This document shows positions 46,851 to 55,008 of a stretch of 64,000 nucleotides of DNA, piece after piece (positions within the stretch are counted from its first letter, which is position 1; each line of letters opens with the position of its first letter). The translations under genes and the position numbers were made by a program. The stretch covers positions 1-64,000 of the forward strand of contig NZ_BSVC01000009.1 in NCBI RefSeq assembly GCF_030269905.1. Direction: 5' to 3'. The DNA is from Pelosinus sp. IPA-1. Its GTDB lineage: Bacteria; Bacillota; Negativicutes; DSM-13327. The notes under the pieces are model-generated. The model worked only from the letters and a program-made list of their open reading frames with translations, did not search any database and was not told the origin of the DNA.

Positions 46851-46879
46851 AAAAGAGCACCCCGAGGGGGTGCTCTTTT
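46851..46879 (-). terminator. Intrinsic terminator of porin copy C
   Basis: Stem of about 12 bp (AAAAGAGCACCC/GGGTGCTCTTTT) with a short GC-rich loop, T run on the minus strand, 14 bases past the stop at 46893. Confidence 0.93.
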
Positions 46880-46892
46880 GATTAAGGTTAAA

Positions 46893-48023
46893 TTAGAATT
46901 TTACGTTAACAGCTGCAGAAGTACGTGCATTCATGTTATCGAAATCTTGGTATTTAACATTTAAGTTAGCATTTTTAGTAAGAGCTTTGTCGTATTGATA
47001 TTCCATACCTTTAATTGCTACGTCTGTAGGAAGAGCAATTACATCAGAGCTAGAGTAAGCATTGTAAACGCCTGCATCTGCATCTCTATGAAGAACAGTC
47101 AAGCCAGCTTTGTCGAATTTAACACCAAAAGCAGTAGCACTTGCTTTGTTAGTATCGTTCTTAACATAATCAGCAAGAGCAGTTACGCCGTGAGCGATAG
47201 GAGCAGAACCATTGATTGCATATGCTTTGTTGTCACCGTTTTTCAAGTAGTCAGCAGTTACTTTTCCACCCATTACATTAACACCATATTCAGCAGCATA
47301 CATGTGTTCAGGAGCATTAGCAGTTCCATTAGTAGTAGTTCCAGTATTATTACCTGCAAACAATTTTAATGCACCAGTTTGAAGTCCAAGACCAGTCATT
47401 CTATCATCAAACAGAATGCCTGAACCTAAAGTTACGTCTTGACGACCTACAGTAGCTTTTGCACCCAATGCATTGAATGCTACGTTAGCAGTATCTAATT
47501 TAACACCAACGGTTTGGTTATTATCGCTAGGATTGAAGTTTGCACTTAAACGCGCATTGTAGCCAATTTCATTGTTGATTTTACCATCAAAAGAAACGCG
47601 AGTACGAAGGTCAGTTTTGTCATTCGTATCTTTTACATCAGTATAACGCACACGAGCATCACCAGAGATTTTTACCATGTTGTCGATTTGGTTTTGCATG
47701 CCTTCTACTTTAACACCCATAGTGTTTAATTCAGTAGCGAATTCTTTTTCTAATTTTTCAACAGTTGCTTTTTGATCATTGTTCAATGATTTTGTCATAG
47801 CTTTTGCTACGATTTGTGCCATTTCGTAACGAGTAACAGTTTTGTCACCTTTGAAAGTGCCATCGCCATAACCATCAACGATACCAGCTTGTGCCAATTT
47901 GGATACTGCATCATATGACCAGTGTTTTACAGGAACATCGGAAAAAGGATTAGCGAATGCTGGTACTGCAATGCTAGCAGCCAATGCAGTTGTTACTGCT
48001 ACTTTTAAAAGTCTCTTGTTCAT
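46893..48023 (-). CDS. SLH-domain outer-membrane porin (OmpM-like), copy C
   Basis: 376 aa from ATG 48023 (GGGGG nine bases upstream). A longer in-frame start at 48119 lies inside the leader motif and is rejected. Signal peptide KRLLKVAVTTALAASIAVPA (cut near FAN), one SLH domain (NPFSDVPVKHWSYDAVSKLA, IVDGYGDGTFKGD, VTRYEMAQIVAKAM), a coiled coil and a beta-barrel ending in AAVNVKF. Its signal peptide differs from A and B, so it is an older paralogue. Confidence 0.93.
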   Translation of the reverse strand: MNKRLLKVAVTTALAASIAVPAFANPFSDVPVKHWSYDAVSKLAQAGIVDGYGDGTFKGDKTVTRYEMAQIVAKAMTKSLNNDQKATVEKLEKEFATELNTMGVKVEGMQNQIDNMVKISGDARVRYTDVKDTNDKTDLRTRVSFDGKINNEIGYNARLSANFNPSDNNQTVGVKLDTANVAFNALGAKATVGRQDVTLGSGILFDDRMTGLGLQTGALKLFAGNNTGTTTNGTANAPEHMYAAEYGVNVMGGKVTADYLKNGDNKAYAINGSAPIAHGVTALADYVKNDTNKASATAFGVKFDKAGLTVLHRDADAGVYNAYSSSDVIALPTDVAIKGMEYQYDKALTKNANLNVKYQDFDNMNARTSAAVNVKF

Positions 48024-48107
48024 TTGAAGAATCCCCCTAAAATGTTTTTTAATTTTGCGGGTGCTATCACCAACATGATAAGAGCTATTGACTAAAGGGG
48101 GCGTTCC

Positions 48108-48129
48108 ATGAGTGTCCACGTTTCCTCAG
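48108..48129 (-). promoter_or_regulatory. Conserved porin leader motif, copy C
   Basis: TGAGGAAACGTGGACACTCA, 85 bases before the ATG at 48023. TGAG/CTCA stem, same loop as copies A and B apart from one base. Confidence 0.6.
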
Positions 48130-48195
48130 CAACAGCCTTCCTATACTCTATATCACTTTCATGCCCCTGTCGCTTTTCACAGGTTCTAGTTTACA

Positions 48196-48224
48196 TAATT
48201 CTATAAATCTTTTTAAAGTCCTGC
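48196..48224 (-). promoter_or_regulatory. Sigma-H-type promoter of porin copy C, proximal
   Basis: GCAGGACTT (48216-48224), 11 bases, ATAGAATTA (48196-48204). The predicted start gives a leader of about 165 bases that includes the conserved motif. Confidence 0.55.
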
Positions 48225-48414
48225 TTATGTTCTTGGTGTAAATATTGGTATTATTCTTGCAATTCCAGGATTGACCATTTAGTCAGATCACTTTAAAAAA
48301 ATATGATAGTTTACATAACGCTAGATATTTTCGCGGGTGTTCTCACCAACATAATCTTGGATGCTCTGCATGCCACTTTTATGTCCCTGTCGCTTTCACA
48401 GGTTCTAGTTTACA

Positions 48415-48443
48415 TAATTCTATAAATCTTTTTATATTCCTGC
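48415..48443 (-). promoter_or_regulatory. Sigma-H-type promoter of porin copy C, distal
   Basis: GCAGGAATA (48435-48443), 11 bases, ATAGAATTA (48415-48423); the duplicate of the proximal promoter. Confidence 0.5.
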
Positions 48444-48567
48444 TTATGACCTTAGTGTAAATATTGGTATTAATCTAATATCTACAAACATTGACTAGTT
48501 GGTCATACTCACTTAAAAAAATATTATAGTTTTACATAACTATTATACTTTTGTAATTCTGCAAAAA

Positions 48568-48604
48568 AATAAGGAATCCTGCTTTTTAAGCAGGATTCCT
48601 TATT
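48568..48604 (-). terminator. Intrinsic terminator of the lpx-kds-lpt operon
   Basis: 17-bp perfect stem (AATAAGGAATCCTGCTT and its inverse) with a three-base loop and a run of seven T on the minus strand, 34 bases past the DUF3084 stop. Confidence 0.95.
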
Positions 48605-48637
48605 GGTAACTTTTGCAATGGTTTCTTAAGGTGTATC

Positions 48638-49894
48638 CTATTCTGCTCCCCCTTGAATATGCATCTCGATTTTTAAAGGGCCTACGGCATAGGTATCCTC
48701 TTTAGCGGTGGCCGTAATCATAACTTTACCTTTGTTATACCGTTTTACTTTGTTGACGGTATCATAAAACTCAGCACCGTTCATAGCTCCTACGGTTCCT
48801 TGAATCGGATCCGGCAATATACCTTTATTCACGGCAGTCACGTTGACCTTCCGCAAAAAGGTCATCACAGCCTCTTCAGGCTGCTCTGTCTTAGACCCAA
48901 GGTCAATCACTGCCATTTGAATGGTTTCTCCCTTTTTATAGATAAGGTTATTCGGGAAAAGATTAATTTGACCAATAACTGGTTCGCCATATACAGTATT
49001 ACCGTTTGCTGTTATACGTACAATAGCATTCTGAGGAATTTTTGCTAATGTTGCTGCCACTTTATCAAAGTCGGCCTGGGCAATCCACAGTACGTTTAAG
49101 CTTCTATCTTCAATCCCCAGTCTATCAATTACATGCTGATTCGTATCATAAATTGCTTCGGCTAAGGCTCTTTCTGTATCACTCTTACTTTCTCCACCTG
49201 GAAGAATAACTGTAGAAAGTACTTCTCCTGCTCTATATATAATAGAACCTTCACGTACTACTTGAATGCCTTGACCTAATCTCGTTGTCAATTGATTTAA
49301 CCGATCTACGTCATCTTGTAATGTTACTTTGGCTTCGTTTAGAGACTGAACCCGTATATCTAGCTGGTTCTTTGTCTCTTGCAAAGTACTAATTGCCTGC
49401 TGTGCTTTTGATAGATCACCTTTGGCTAGCGCATAGTCTGCTTGGGTTTGCTGCAGTTCCAAAGAGGTACGATCCCTCTGGGCTATTACTGCAGATAACT
49501 CTTCGGTAATCGCACTCAAACGCTCGGCTGTATCTTTTACTTTTAGGGTGAGGGCTGTATATTCCGCATTTTTGGCTTCCAGAGCAGCACGGCTAGTGGC
49601 AAGCTCTGCATTTTTGCTTGTTACTTCTTGATTGAGGGAAGATAATTGCTTAGCTAACGCTTCCATACCAAAGAGGGCGGTACGCACATCTTGTGAGACT
49701 AATGCCAATACACCAATTGTGGAAGCGGTAATAAGAAAACCTGTAATGATGGTAACGATGATAGAAGTATGCTTGGGGCGTAAACCAAAGATGCTAAGTT
49801 TCTTTTTACCTACTTTTGTACCTAATTTGTCACCAATGTAGGCAATGGCACCACCAGTAATGGTAAGAATGGCTATAAGGGTTAGACCGTACAT
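48638..49894 (-). CDS. DUF3084 domain membrane protein
   Basis: 418 aa. Two N-terminal helices (about 3-22 and 45-68) flank a basic loop, followed by a long coiled coil (about 75-215, heptads rich in L, A, E, K) and the conserved C-terminal DUF3084 region (about 225-418). The family is found in Negativicutes outer-membrane clusters and in cyanobacteria. Function is not established; a coiled-coil envelope-spanning role is inference. It is the last gene of the LPS operon. GGAGG precedes the ATG by nine bases. Confidence 0.85.
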   Translation of the reverse strand: MYGLTLIAILTITGGAIAYIGDKLGTKVGKKKLSIFGLRPKHTSIIVTIITGFLITASTIGVLALVSQDVRTALFGMEALAKQLSSLNQEVTSKNAELATSRAALEAKNAEYTALTLKVKDTAERLSAITEELSAVIAQRDRTSLELQQTQADYALAKGDLSKAQQAISTLQETKNQLDIRVQSLNEAKVTLQDDVDRLNQLTTRLGQGIQVVREGSIIYRAGEVLSTVILPGGESKSDTERALAEAIYDTNQHVIDRLGIEDRSLNVLWIAQADFDKVAATLAKIPQNAIVRITANGNTVYGEPVIGQINLFPNNLIYKKGETIQMAVIDLGSKTEQPEEAVMTFLRKVNVTAVNKGILPDPIQGTVGAMNGAEFYDTVNKVKRYNKGKVMITATAKEDTYAVGPLKIEMHIQGGAE

Positions 49895-49969
49895 GATGTG
49901 CTACCTCCTTTCTTTCTAATGAGGAAATTTTAAATAGACAATTGAAACGGGAAGGAATGAAGAGTTTTT

Positions 49970-50152
49970 GAACCACAAAGACATAAAGGACACAGAGGGA
50001 TTCTGAAACGCGAAGATGAAAAGCGCTGTGCGGAAGTGAAAGACGCGAAGGATTTTTGAACCACAGAGACACAGAGGGCGCAGAGAGGGTATCATTTTAT
50101 TTCTAGAGATATTTCCCGCATCCGCTCTGTGGTCTCTGCGCCTCTGCGGTTC
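49970..50152 (-). repeat. Compound array of palindromic-element arms
   Basis: Three units stand in a row: a solo CAAAG arm (49970-49999), a GAAACGCGAAG unit (50004-50051) with an inner GCGCTGTGCG hairpin, and a complete CAGAG palindrome (50058-50152, GAACCACAGAGACACAGAGG to CCTCTGCGGTTC). It fills the gap between lptG and the DUF3084 gene; no gene is visible there. Confidence 0.75.
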
Positions 50153-50173
50153 GTTCGTTATCTTCTATAATAC

Positions 50174-51262
50174 TTAGCGTGAGGCTTTGCGAACTAGGAG
50201 AGCTCCTGCAATAATACCGATAATATTAGGTATCCAAGCAGCTAATACTACAGGAAGGGCACCACCTTGCCCTAATGCAGTGAAGACGGTCATTATGGTG
50301 TAGTAAACGAAGATAATAATAATACTAATTCCTAATCCAATAGAAGAACTAGATCGATTAGGCTGCAATCCAAGGGGTGTGCCAATGAGAGCAAAAACAA
50401 AACTCGCCACTGGAATGGAAAGACGTTGCTGTAATTCCATTTCATATTTTTTAGCGTCTACATACTCTTGTCCTAATATCTTAATATGCTGCTTTAGTTC
50501 CTTAATGGTCATTTCCTCTGGTTTTTTTTGTTCACGGGAAATGGCACTTGGAGCTTTATCCATTGGCATAACTTGCTCAGCAAAATGCATAGTACGTTCT
50601 AGGTTTCCTTCGGCTGTCAAATCATGAATAATTCCATTATACATGGTCCAATGATTATCTTGCCATACTGCTTTTTCTGCATTTTCAACTCGTGCTAATT
50701 GGCCATTATCAAATTCCTGCGTGGCTACGGCATACATAGTATTTGTTTCTTCTTCATATTTACGAGCATAGGTTAGTCTTTCTAACATATCCCCTTTAAC
50801 ATCCTTAATAATAATATGTTCCTGCGATTTTAGCGCCGTATTCTTCTGAATTTCAGAACGCACCACGTAGTTGTAAGCTTCATTGGATTGAGGAACAACC
50901 ATTTCAGCAAACACCACCGCAAAGATACTTACAAAAAATGCAACAATAAATACGGGAGCTGCTAGGCGATAGAAGCTGATTCCCCCTGATCGCATGGCTG
51001 TAATTTCACTAGAACCAGATAGACGGCCAAAGGCTAACAGTGCTGCCAAAAGCATAGACATAGGAAAAGTTAACACAACAATGCTAGGCAGGCTATAAAT
51101 GAATAATTTCACTACAGAACTCAGGGACGCACCATATTGGGTTACATATTGGGCGATTCGAAGCATGGTGCTCGTGCCAATAAAAACACTGGAAAAAGAG
51201 GCAATGCCAAAAATAAAGGGACCTAACAGTTCTTTTATTATATATTTATCAAGTATGCGCAT
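50174..51262 (-). CDS. LPS export permease, LptF/LptG family
   Basis: 362 aa. Six membrane helices in two groups of three flank a periplasmic beta-jellyroll (about 135-270). The N-terminus RILDKYIIKELLGPFIFG is typical for the family, and the helix at LQQRLSIPVASFVFALIGTP is the coupling region. ATG 51262 lies six bases after GGGAG; the longer frame from 51310 runs into a repeat arm. Together with LptB (51367) it pulls LPS from the inner membrane. Only one LptF/G gene is present in the operon. Confidence 0.92.
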   Translation of the reverse strand: MRILDKYIIKELLGPFIFGIASFSSVFIGTSTMLRIAQYVTQYGASLSSVVKLFIYSLPSIVVLTFPMSMLLAALLAFGRLSGSSEITAMRSGGISFYRLAAPVFIVAFFVSIFAVVFAEMVVPQSNEAYNYVVRSEIQKNTALKSQEHIIIKDVKGDMLERLTYARKYEEETNTMYAVATQEFDNGQLARVENAEKAVWQDNHWTMYNGIIHDLTAEGNLERTMHFAEQVMPMDKAPSAISREQKKPEEMTIKELKQHIKILGQEYVDAKKYEMELQQRLSIPVASFVFALIGTPLGLQPNRSSSSIGLGISIIIIFVYYTIMTVFTALGQGGALPVVLAAWIPNIIGIIAGALLVRKASR

Positions 51263-51300
51263 AAATTTCTCCCTTTTACAAAAAACATAAAAAAAACATT

Positions 51301-51350
51301 TGAAACACAAACAACACTAAGCCGCTTCGCGGACACAAAGATCACAAAGG
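51301..51350 (-). repeat. Solo arm of the palindromic element with inner hairpin
   Basis: GAAACACAAACAACACTAAG, then hairpin CCGC-TTC-GCGG, then ACACAAAGATCACAAAGG. It lies between the stop of lptB (51367) and the start of lptG (51262). Confidence 0.65.
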
Positions 51351-51366
51351 AGATCTAAATTAAAAT

Positions 51367-52086
51367 TTATAAGCTAAAATTCTCACCGAGATAGAATTTT
51401 TTAGCGATTTCACTATTGGCAATGGTATCTGCATCACCATGAATTAAAATTTGGCCCTCATTTAAAATATAGGCACGATCTACAATGCTTAAGGTTTCTC
51501 TAACATTGTGATCGGTAATCAGCACACCAATTCCGCGTTGTTTTAGATAACTAATAATCTCTTGAATATCAGCAACAGCAATCGGATCAACACCTGCGAA
51601 AGGTTCATCTAGTAATATAAATGCTGGGTCAGTAGCTAAGCAACGGGCAATTTCCACCCTGCGGCGTTCTCCGCCTGATAGTTGGGAGCCTTTGCGCTTA
51701 CGAACATGAGTAATATTAAATTCATCCAGCAATTTTTCTGCTTTTTCTGTCCGCTGATCAGATGTTAACTGTGTCGTTTCCAAAATGGCCATAATATTAT
51801 CTTCTACAGAAAGTTTACGAAATACGGATGCTTCTTGGGGCAGATAACCTACACCAAAACTGGCACGACGGTACATAGGCGTTTCTGTTACTTCCTCATC
51901 ATTAATGACAATCATACCACTGTTAGGACGTTCCAAGCCAACAATCATATAGAAAGTCGTTGTTTTACCAGCGCCGTTAGGACCCAATAGGCCAACAACT
52001 TCCCCTTGGTTGACCCGTAAGCTAACGCCATCAACTACATTGCGATTTTTGTAGGTTTTCACCAGATTAAACGTTTCGATATACAT
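51367..52086 (-). CDS. lptB: LPS export ATPase LptB
   Basis: 239-aa ABC ATPase. Walker [10 protein letters not shown] is at 35-43, the signature [12 protein letters not shown] at 136-147 and Walker [13 protein letters not shown] at 157-168, all characteristic of LptB. The length matches. It powers extraction of LPS by the LptF/G permease. The gap to lptA is filled by a palindromic element. Confidence 0.96.
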   Translation of the reverse strand: MYIETFNLVKTYKNRNVVDGVSLRVNQGEVVGLLGPNGAGKTTTFYMIVGLERPNSGMIVINDEEVTETPMYRRASFGVGYLPQEASVFRKLSVEDNIMAILETTQLTSDQRTEKAEKLLDEFNITHVRKRKGSQLSGGERRRVEIARCLATDPAFILLDEPFAGVDPIAVADIQEIISYLKQRGIGVLITDHNVRETLSIVDRAYILNEGQILIHGDADTIANSEIAKKFYLGENFSL

Positions 52087-52147
52087 ATGAAAACTCCTTG
52101 CTCTAAGGATTAAATATTATCTTTTTAATCAGATAAGCATTAAAATA

Positions 52148-52230
52148 GTTGAACCACAAAGACACAAAGGACACTATAGAATTTATTCTTTTGTGCACCG
52201 CACAGCGGTATTGTGTCTTTGTGGTTCAAC
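52148..52230 (-). repeat. Palindromic element, CAAAG type, 20-bp perfect arms
   Basis: GTTGAACCACAAAGACACAA (52148-52167) is a perfect inverse of 52211-52230. A nested hairpin ACCGC-ACA-GCGGT lies in the right half. Its right end is 14 bases from the lptA stop. Confidence 0.93.
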
Positions 52231-52243
52231 ATTCATTACATTC

Positions 52244-52957
52244 TTATTGAGGTGTTATGACAAGTTTGCTGCGACCTTGCACGTCAATGACTTTATTATC
52301 TAGGTATAAGGTTAAGGTATTGCCTGTCAACACGTTACCGTCTTGCACTGCTCTTGCATTGCCTGTAAGAACTGTTTTTCCCTGTTGATCTTTGCTACCA
52401 TAATACACGGCTTGGTCTGATGTCGCGTCCATATTGCGAGTTTCACTGACGATATGCACGTTACCTTGGGCTACAGCGCGATTTTCACTGAAAAAGGACT
52501 CTATTTGATCCGCTGTCATAATCCCATCTGGAGTATTTAAGTTTGCCCATCCTTTGACTATAGCATATTGCTTGTCAGAATAATAGTCAATTTTAGGCCC
52601 TGTCAGTTTACTTGTTCCCTTTGTTAATATAGGATCTCCCGTTGCAACCATATGAACATTGTCATAGGAGTGTACTTCTTGTGCAGTTAAGGTAGCATCT
52701 TCTTGTACTACTTGCACACCACCAAATACATGTGCTTCCTTGGTCTTACTATTATATTCTGCACTACTACCTGTCATAGTAGCATTTTCTTGCACCATAC
52801 GTACATTTCCTTGGGCTGTCATAATCCCTTTGACCGAATCATATTCAATGCTGTCTGCCGCCAGCTCCACTGGCTTGTTTTGCGCAGCATAACCGTATGA
52901 AGCTATCATAGAGGCAAGTACCAAGGTAAAAACTGTTCTCGTTATATTCGCTTTCAT
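52244..52957 (-). CDS. lptA: Periplasmic LPS bridge protein LptA (OstA)
   Basis: 237 aa. A signal peptide (about 1-25, ending YGYAAQ) is followed by OstA-family beta-jellyroll repeats (ADSIEYDSVKGIMTAQGNVR, then GGVQVVQEDATLTAQ). This forms the periplasmic bridge for LPS. The start overlaps the lptC stop by four bases (ATGA). Length is typical for Gram-negative LptA plus one extra repeat. Confidence 0.92.
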   Translation of the reverse strand: MKANITRTVFTLVLASMIASYGYAAQNKPVELAADSIEYDSVKGIMTAQGNVRMVQENATMTGSSAEYNSKTKEAHVFGGVQVVQEDATLTAQEVHSYDNVHMVATGDPILTKGTSKLTGPKIDYYSDKQYAIVKGWANLNTPDGIMTADQIESFFSENRAVAQGNVHIVSETRNMDATSDQAVYYGSKDQQGKTVLTGNARAVQDGNVLTGNTLTLYLDNKVIDVQGRSKLVITPQ

Positions 52958-53514
52958 TGGGAAGACCCTCCTTTTATGACCTTAGCATTGCCATACACTT
53001 TTACTTTTTCCATATTGGAATCGCTTTCTATTTTATCTCCTGTAATGACAGTATCCTCTTTAGTAAGAATTACATCACCAGACCCATAAAAACGTTTTTC
53101 ATTACTTGACCACCGTGCATCCTTGGCATTAAAGGTTCCTCCATCACTGGCCACAGCACGGACCTGAGTCGACATTGAAATGTCTTTCGTCTTACTATCT
53201 AAAAATGCCTCTGGAGCTGTAATCTCAATTTTACCACCTTTTTCTTGATAAAAGGTGCCTACTAGATTTTTCATTTGTACATTTTTGGTAGTTACATCAA
53301 TCTCGATGGTCTCGGCTTTTAATTCCCACAAACGTTTGCCATCTTTTTCTTCAATAATCGAATTGCCTGCATAAGAAAGTTTGGATGTTTGTTGAGCCTC
53401 TGGTTCTGCCTCTTTGGCTTGTGGAACTAAGGGTTCATCCTTGAGAAAATAGTATAAACCGCCAACCAATATCATGATAACACAGGCTATGATGCTTCCT
53501 GTTGTTTTTTTCAT
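52954..53514 (-). CDS. lptC: LPS export protein LptC
   Basis: 186 aa. A single N-terminal anchor helix (IIACVIMILVGGLYYFLK, about 8-25) precedes a periplasmic OstA-like domain (LWELKAETIEIDVTTKNVQM, EKGGKIEITAPEAF). This is the usual layout of LptC, which passes LPS from LptBFG to LptA. It overlaps lptA and lpxL by four bases each. Confidence 0.9.
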   Translation of the reverse strand: MKKTTGSIIACVIMILVGGLYYFLKDEPLVPQAKEAEPEAQQTSKLSYAGNSIIEEKDGKRLWELKAETIEIDVTTKNVQMKNLVGTFYQEKGGKIEITAPEAFLDSKTKDISMSTQVRAVASDGGTFNAKDARWSSNEKRFYGSGDVILTKEDTVITGDKIESDSNMEKVKVYGNAKVIKGGSSQ

Positions 53515-54446
53515 GCCTGTTTACCCACCCTTTCTTTGCCACCAATACTTTCTTCTTGTTTCACGGCAACTTGGGTATAGGCCGTATTCCAACGTTTCTG
53601 AAACCATAACCACTCATCCGAATATTGACGAATGGTTTGTTCAATAATTTGGGTCATTTTAATAGTAAGGTTACGAATATCTTCTACTTCGTTACCTGTA
53701 TCTTCATAATAAAAAGGCTCACCAATAAGAACTCGATGCCCACCCTCTGGACTTCGCACGATAAAACTGGGCACTACAGGCGCTTTGAACTTTTTTGCAA
53801 AGATAGCAGGACCTGTTGGTGTAGAGGACATCTTACCCAGAAATTCAATAAATAGGCCATTGACACCTGCATCCTGATCCGCTAAGAAACCAAGAATTTT
53901 TCCTTGTTTCAATGCTTTAGCTGCACTTACCAATTCTGCCGTGCCTCTTGAGAAAATTTCAATGCCTACTAATTCACGGTACTCATTTAAAATCCGTGTA
54001 TGTTGGTCATTGGGCTGCCGTTTAATAACGGCGGCCATAGGGAAACCATCCATAGCCAAGGCTGCGCCTAACCACTCCCAGTTACCAATATGAGCTGTCA
54101 GCAAAACTACGCCTCGTCCTTGCTCTACCGCCTGGCTAAGATAATGACGATTTTCTATGCTAATATATTGATGCACATTTTCTACTTTGAGAACTGGCGT
54201 ATATAACACTTCCAAAAAAGTCTGTCCTAATTTAGTAAACAAACTAGCGATGTTTCTGGAGGCTTCTTCATAAGATATTCCTAAGGATTCTTGCATCTGC
54301 TCTAAGGCACGCCGCCGCTGCCGAGCAGCAATATGGTAGTAAAGTCTACCGAGCCTTCTACCTAAAAATAAAACCCAGCTGTATGGTAATAAGCAAACCA
54401 TACGACTGATACTCTTTAATAAATAATATTGCCAAACGTTAGACAT
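53511..54446 (-). CDS. lpxL: Lipid A late acyltransferase (LpxL/HtrB type)
   Basis: 311 aa. An N-terminal membrane helix is followed by the acyltransferase site HIGNWE (H119 to E124, the HX4D/E motif) and by FLADQDAG, typical for LpxL/LpxM. It adds a secondary acyl chain to Kdo2-lipid IVA. The acyl preference cannot be read. Coupled by overlap to lptC; RBS AAGGAGG. Confidence 0.92.
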   Translation of the reverse strand: MSNVWQYYLLKSISRMVCLLPYSWVLFLGRRLGRLYYHIAARQRRRALEQMQESLGISYEEASRNIASLFTKLGQTFLEVLYTPVLKVENVHQYISIENRHYLSQAVEQGRGVVLLTAHIGNWEWLGAALAMDGFPMAAVIKRQPNDQHTRILNEYRELVGIEIFSRGTAELVSAAKALKQGKILGFLADQDAGVNGLFIEFLGKMSSTPTGPAIFAKKFKAPVVPSFIVRSPEGGHRVLIGEPFYYEDTGNEVEDIRNLTIKMTQIIEQTIRQYSDEWLWFQKRWNTAYTQVAVKQEESIGGKERVGKQA

Positions 54447-54462
54447 TGACGAGCCTCCTTCC

Positions 54463-55008
54463 TTACTGCTGTGTTTTTATCTGTCCACCTTGGATGTAGG
54501 AGTTTATTATCTCCTCCCACTTCCCTTGGGATTTTAAGATAAATTCAACGACTTCACGAACTGCCCCTTTGCCGCCATGGTGATTGGTCACTAGATGAGC
54601 ATAACTTTTGACTTCAGGTACAGCATTGGCTACAGCACAGGACAATCCTACTTTTGTCATAACTGATAAATCAATCAAGTCATCACCTACATAGGCTACT
54701 TCCTCTAAAGCAAGATTATATTTTTCTACTAGTTCATAAAGAGCCTCTAGTTTATTCTTCGATCCTTGGTAGACATCCAGTATCTTAAGCTCAGAACTGC
54801 GCAATTGAACAATCTGGCTTTCTCGGCCAGTTATGATAGCAGTTTTTAAGCCTGCTTTATGAGCAATGGTAATTCCTAATCCATCTTGAGCGTGAAAATT
54901 TTTCATTAATTCCCCGTCACGACCAAAGATAATATGTCCATCTGTCAATACACCATCTACGTCTAGGATCAACAGTTTAATTTTTTGTCCACGACTTGTC
55001 TTATCCAT
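54463..55008 (-). CDS. kdsC: Kdo-8-phosphate phosphatase
   Basis: 181-aa HAD phosphatase of subfamily C0, without a cap domain. Motif I LILDVDGVLTDG (D16, D18), the conserved HAQDGLGI and the motif GDDLIDLSVM are as in KdsC. It removes the phosphate from Kdo 8-phosphate. The start overlaps the kdsD stop by one base. Confidence 0.95.
   Translation of the reverse strand: MDKTSRGQKIKLLILDVDGVLTDGHIIFGRDGELMKNFHAQDGLGITIAHKAGLKTAIITGRESQIVQLRSSELKILDVYQGSKNKLEALYELVEKYNLALEEVAYVGDDLIDLSVMTKVGLSCAVANAVPEVKSYAHLVTNHHGGKGAVREVVEFILKSQGKWEEIINSYIQGGQIKTQQ

Larger units (their letters stand above)
48154..48541 (-). repeat. Duplicated promoter/leader block upstream of porin C
   Basis: Copies at 48154-48319 and 48374-48541 share a near-identical core (GGTTCTAGTTTACATAATTC and on) and similar flanks, including one TGAC-N6-GTCA dyad each (48273-48286 and 48492-48505). 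A further matching piece (GCGGGTGNTNTCACCAACAT) at 48057 and 48333 shows that the original duplication was longer, with about 57 bases, including the leader motif, missing from the distal copy. Confidence 0.8.

Noticed and set aside
48024-48119. N-terminal extension of porin C
   Set aside because: Its start codon lies inside the conserved leader motif, and the signal peptide begins at 48023 behind GGGGG.
52148-52230. Palindromic elements as intrinsic terminators
   Set aside because: They are long, lack a T run on either strand and stand between genes of one operon; true terminators nearby look quite different.
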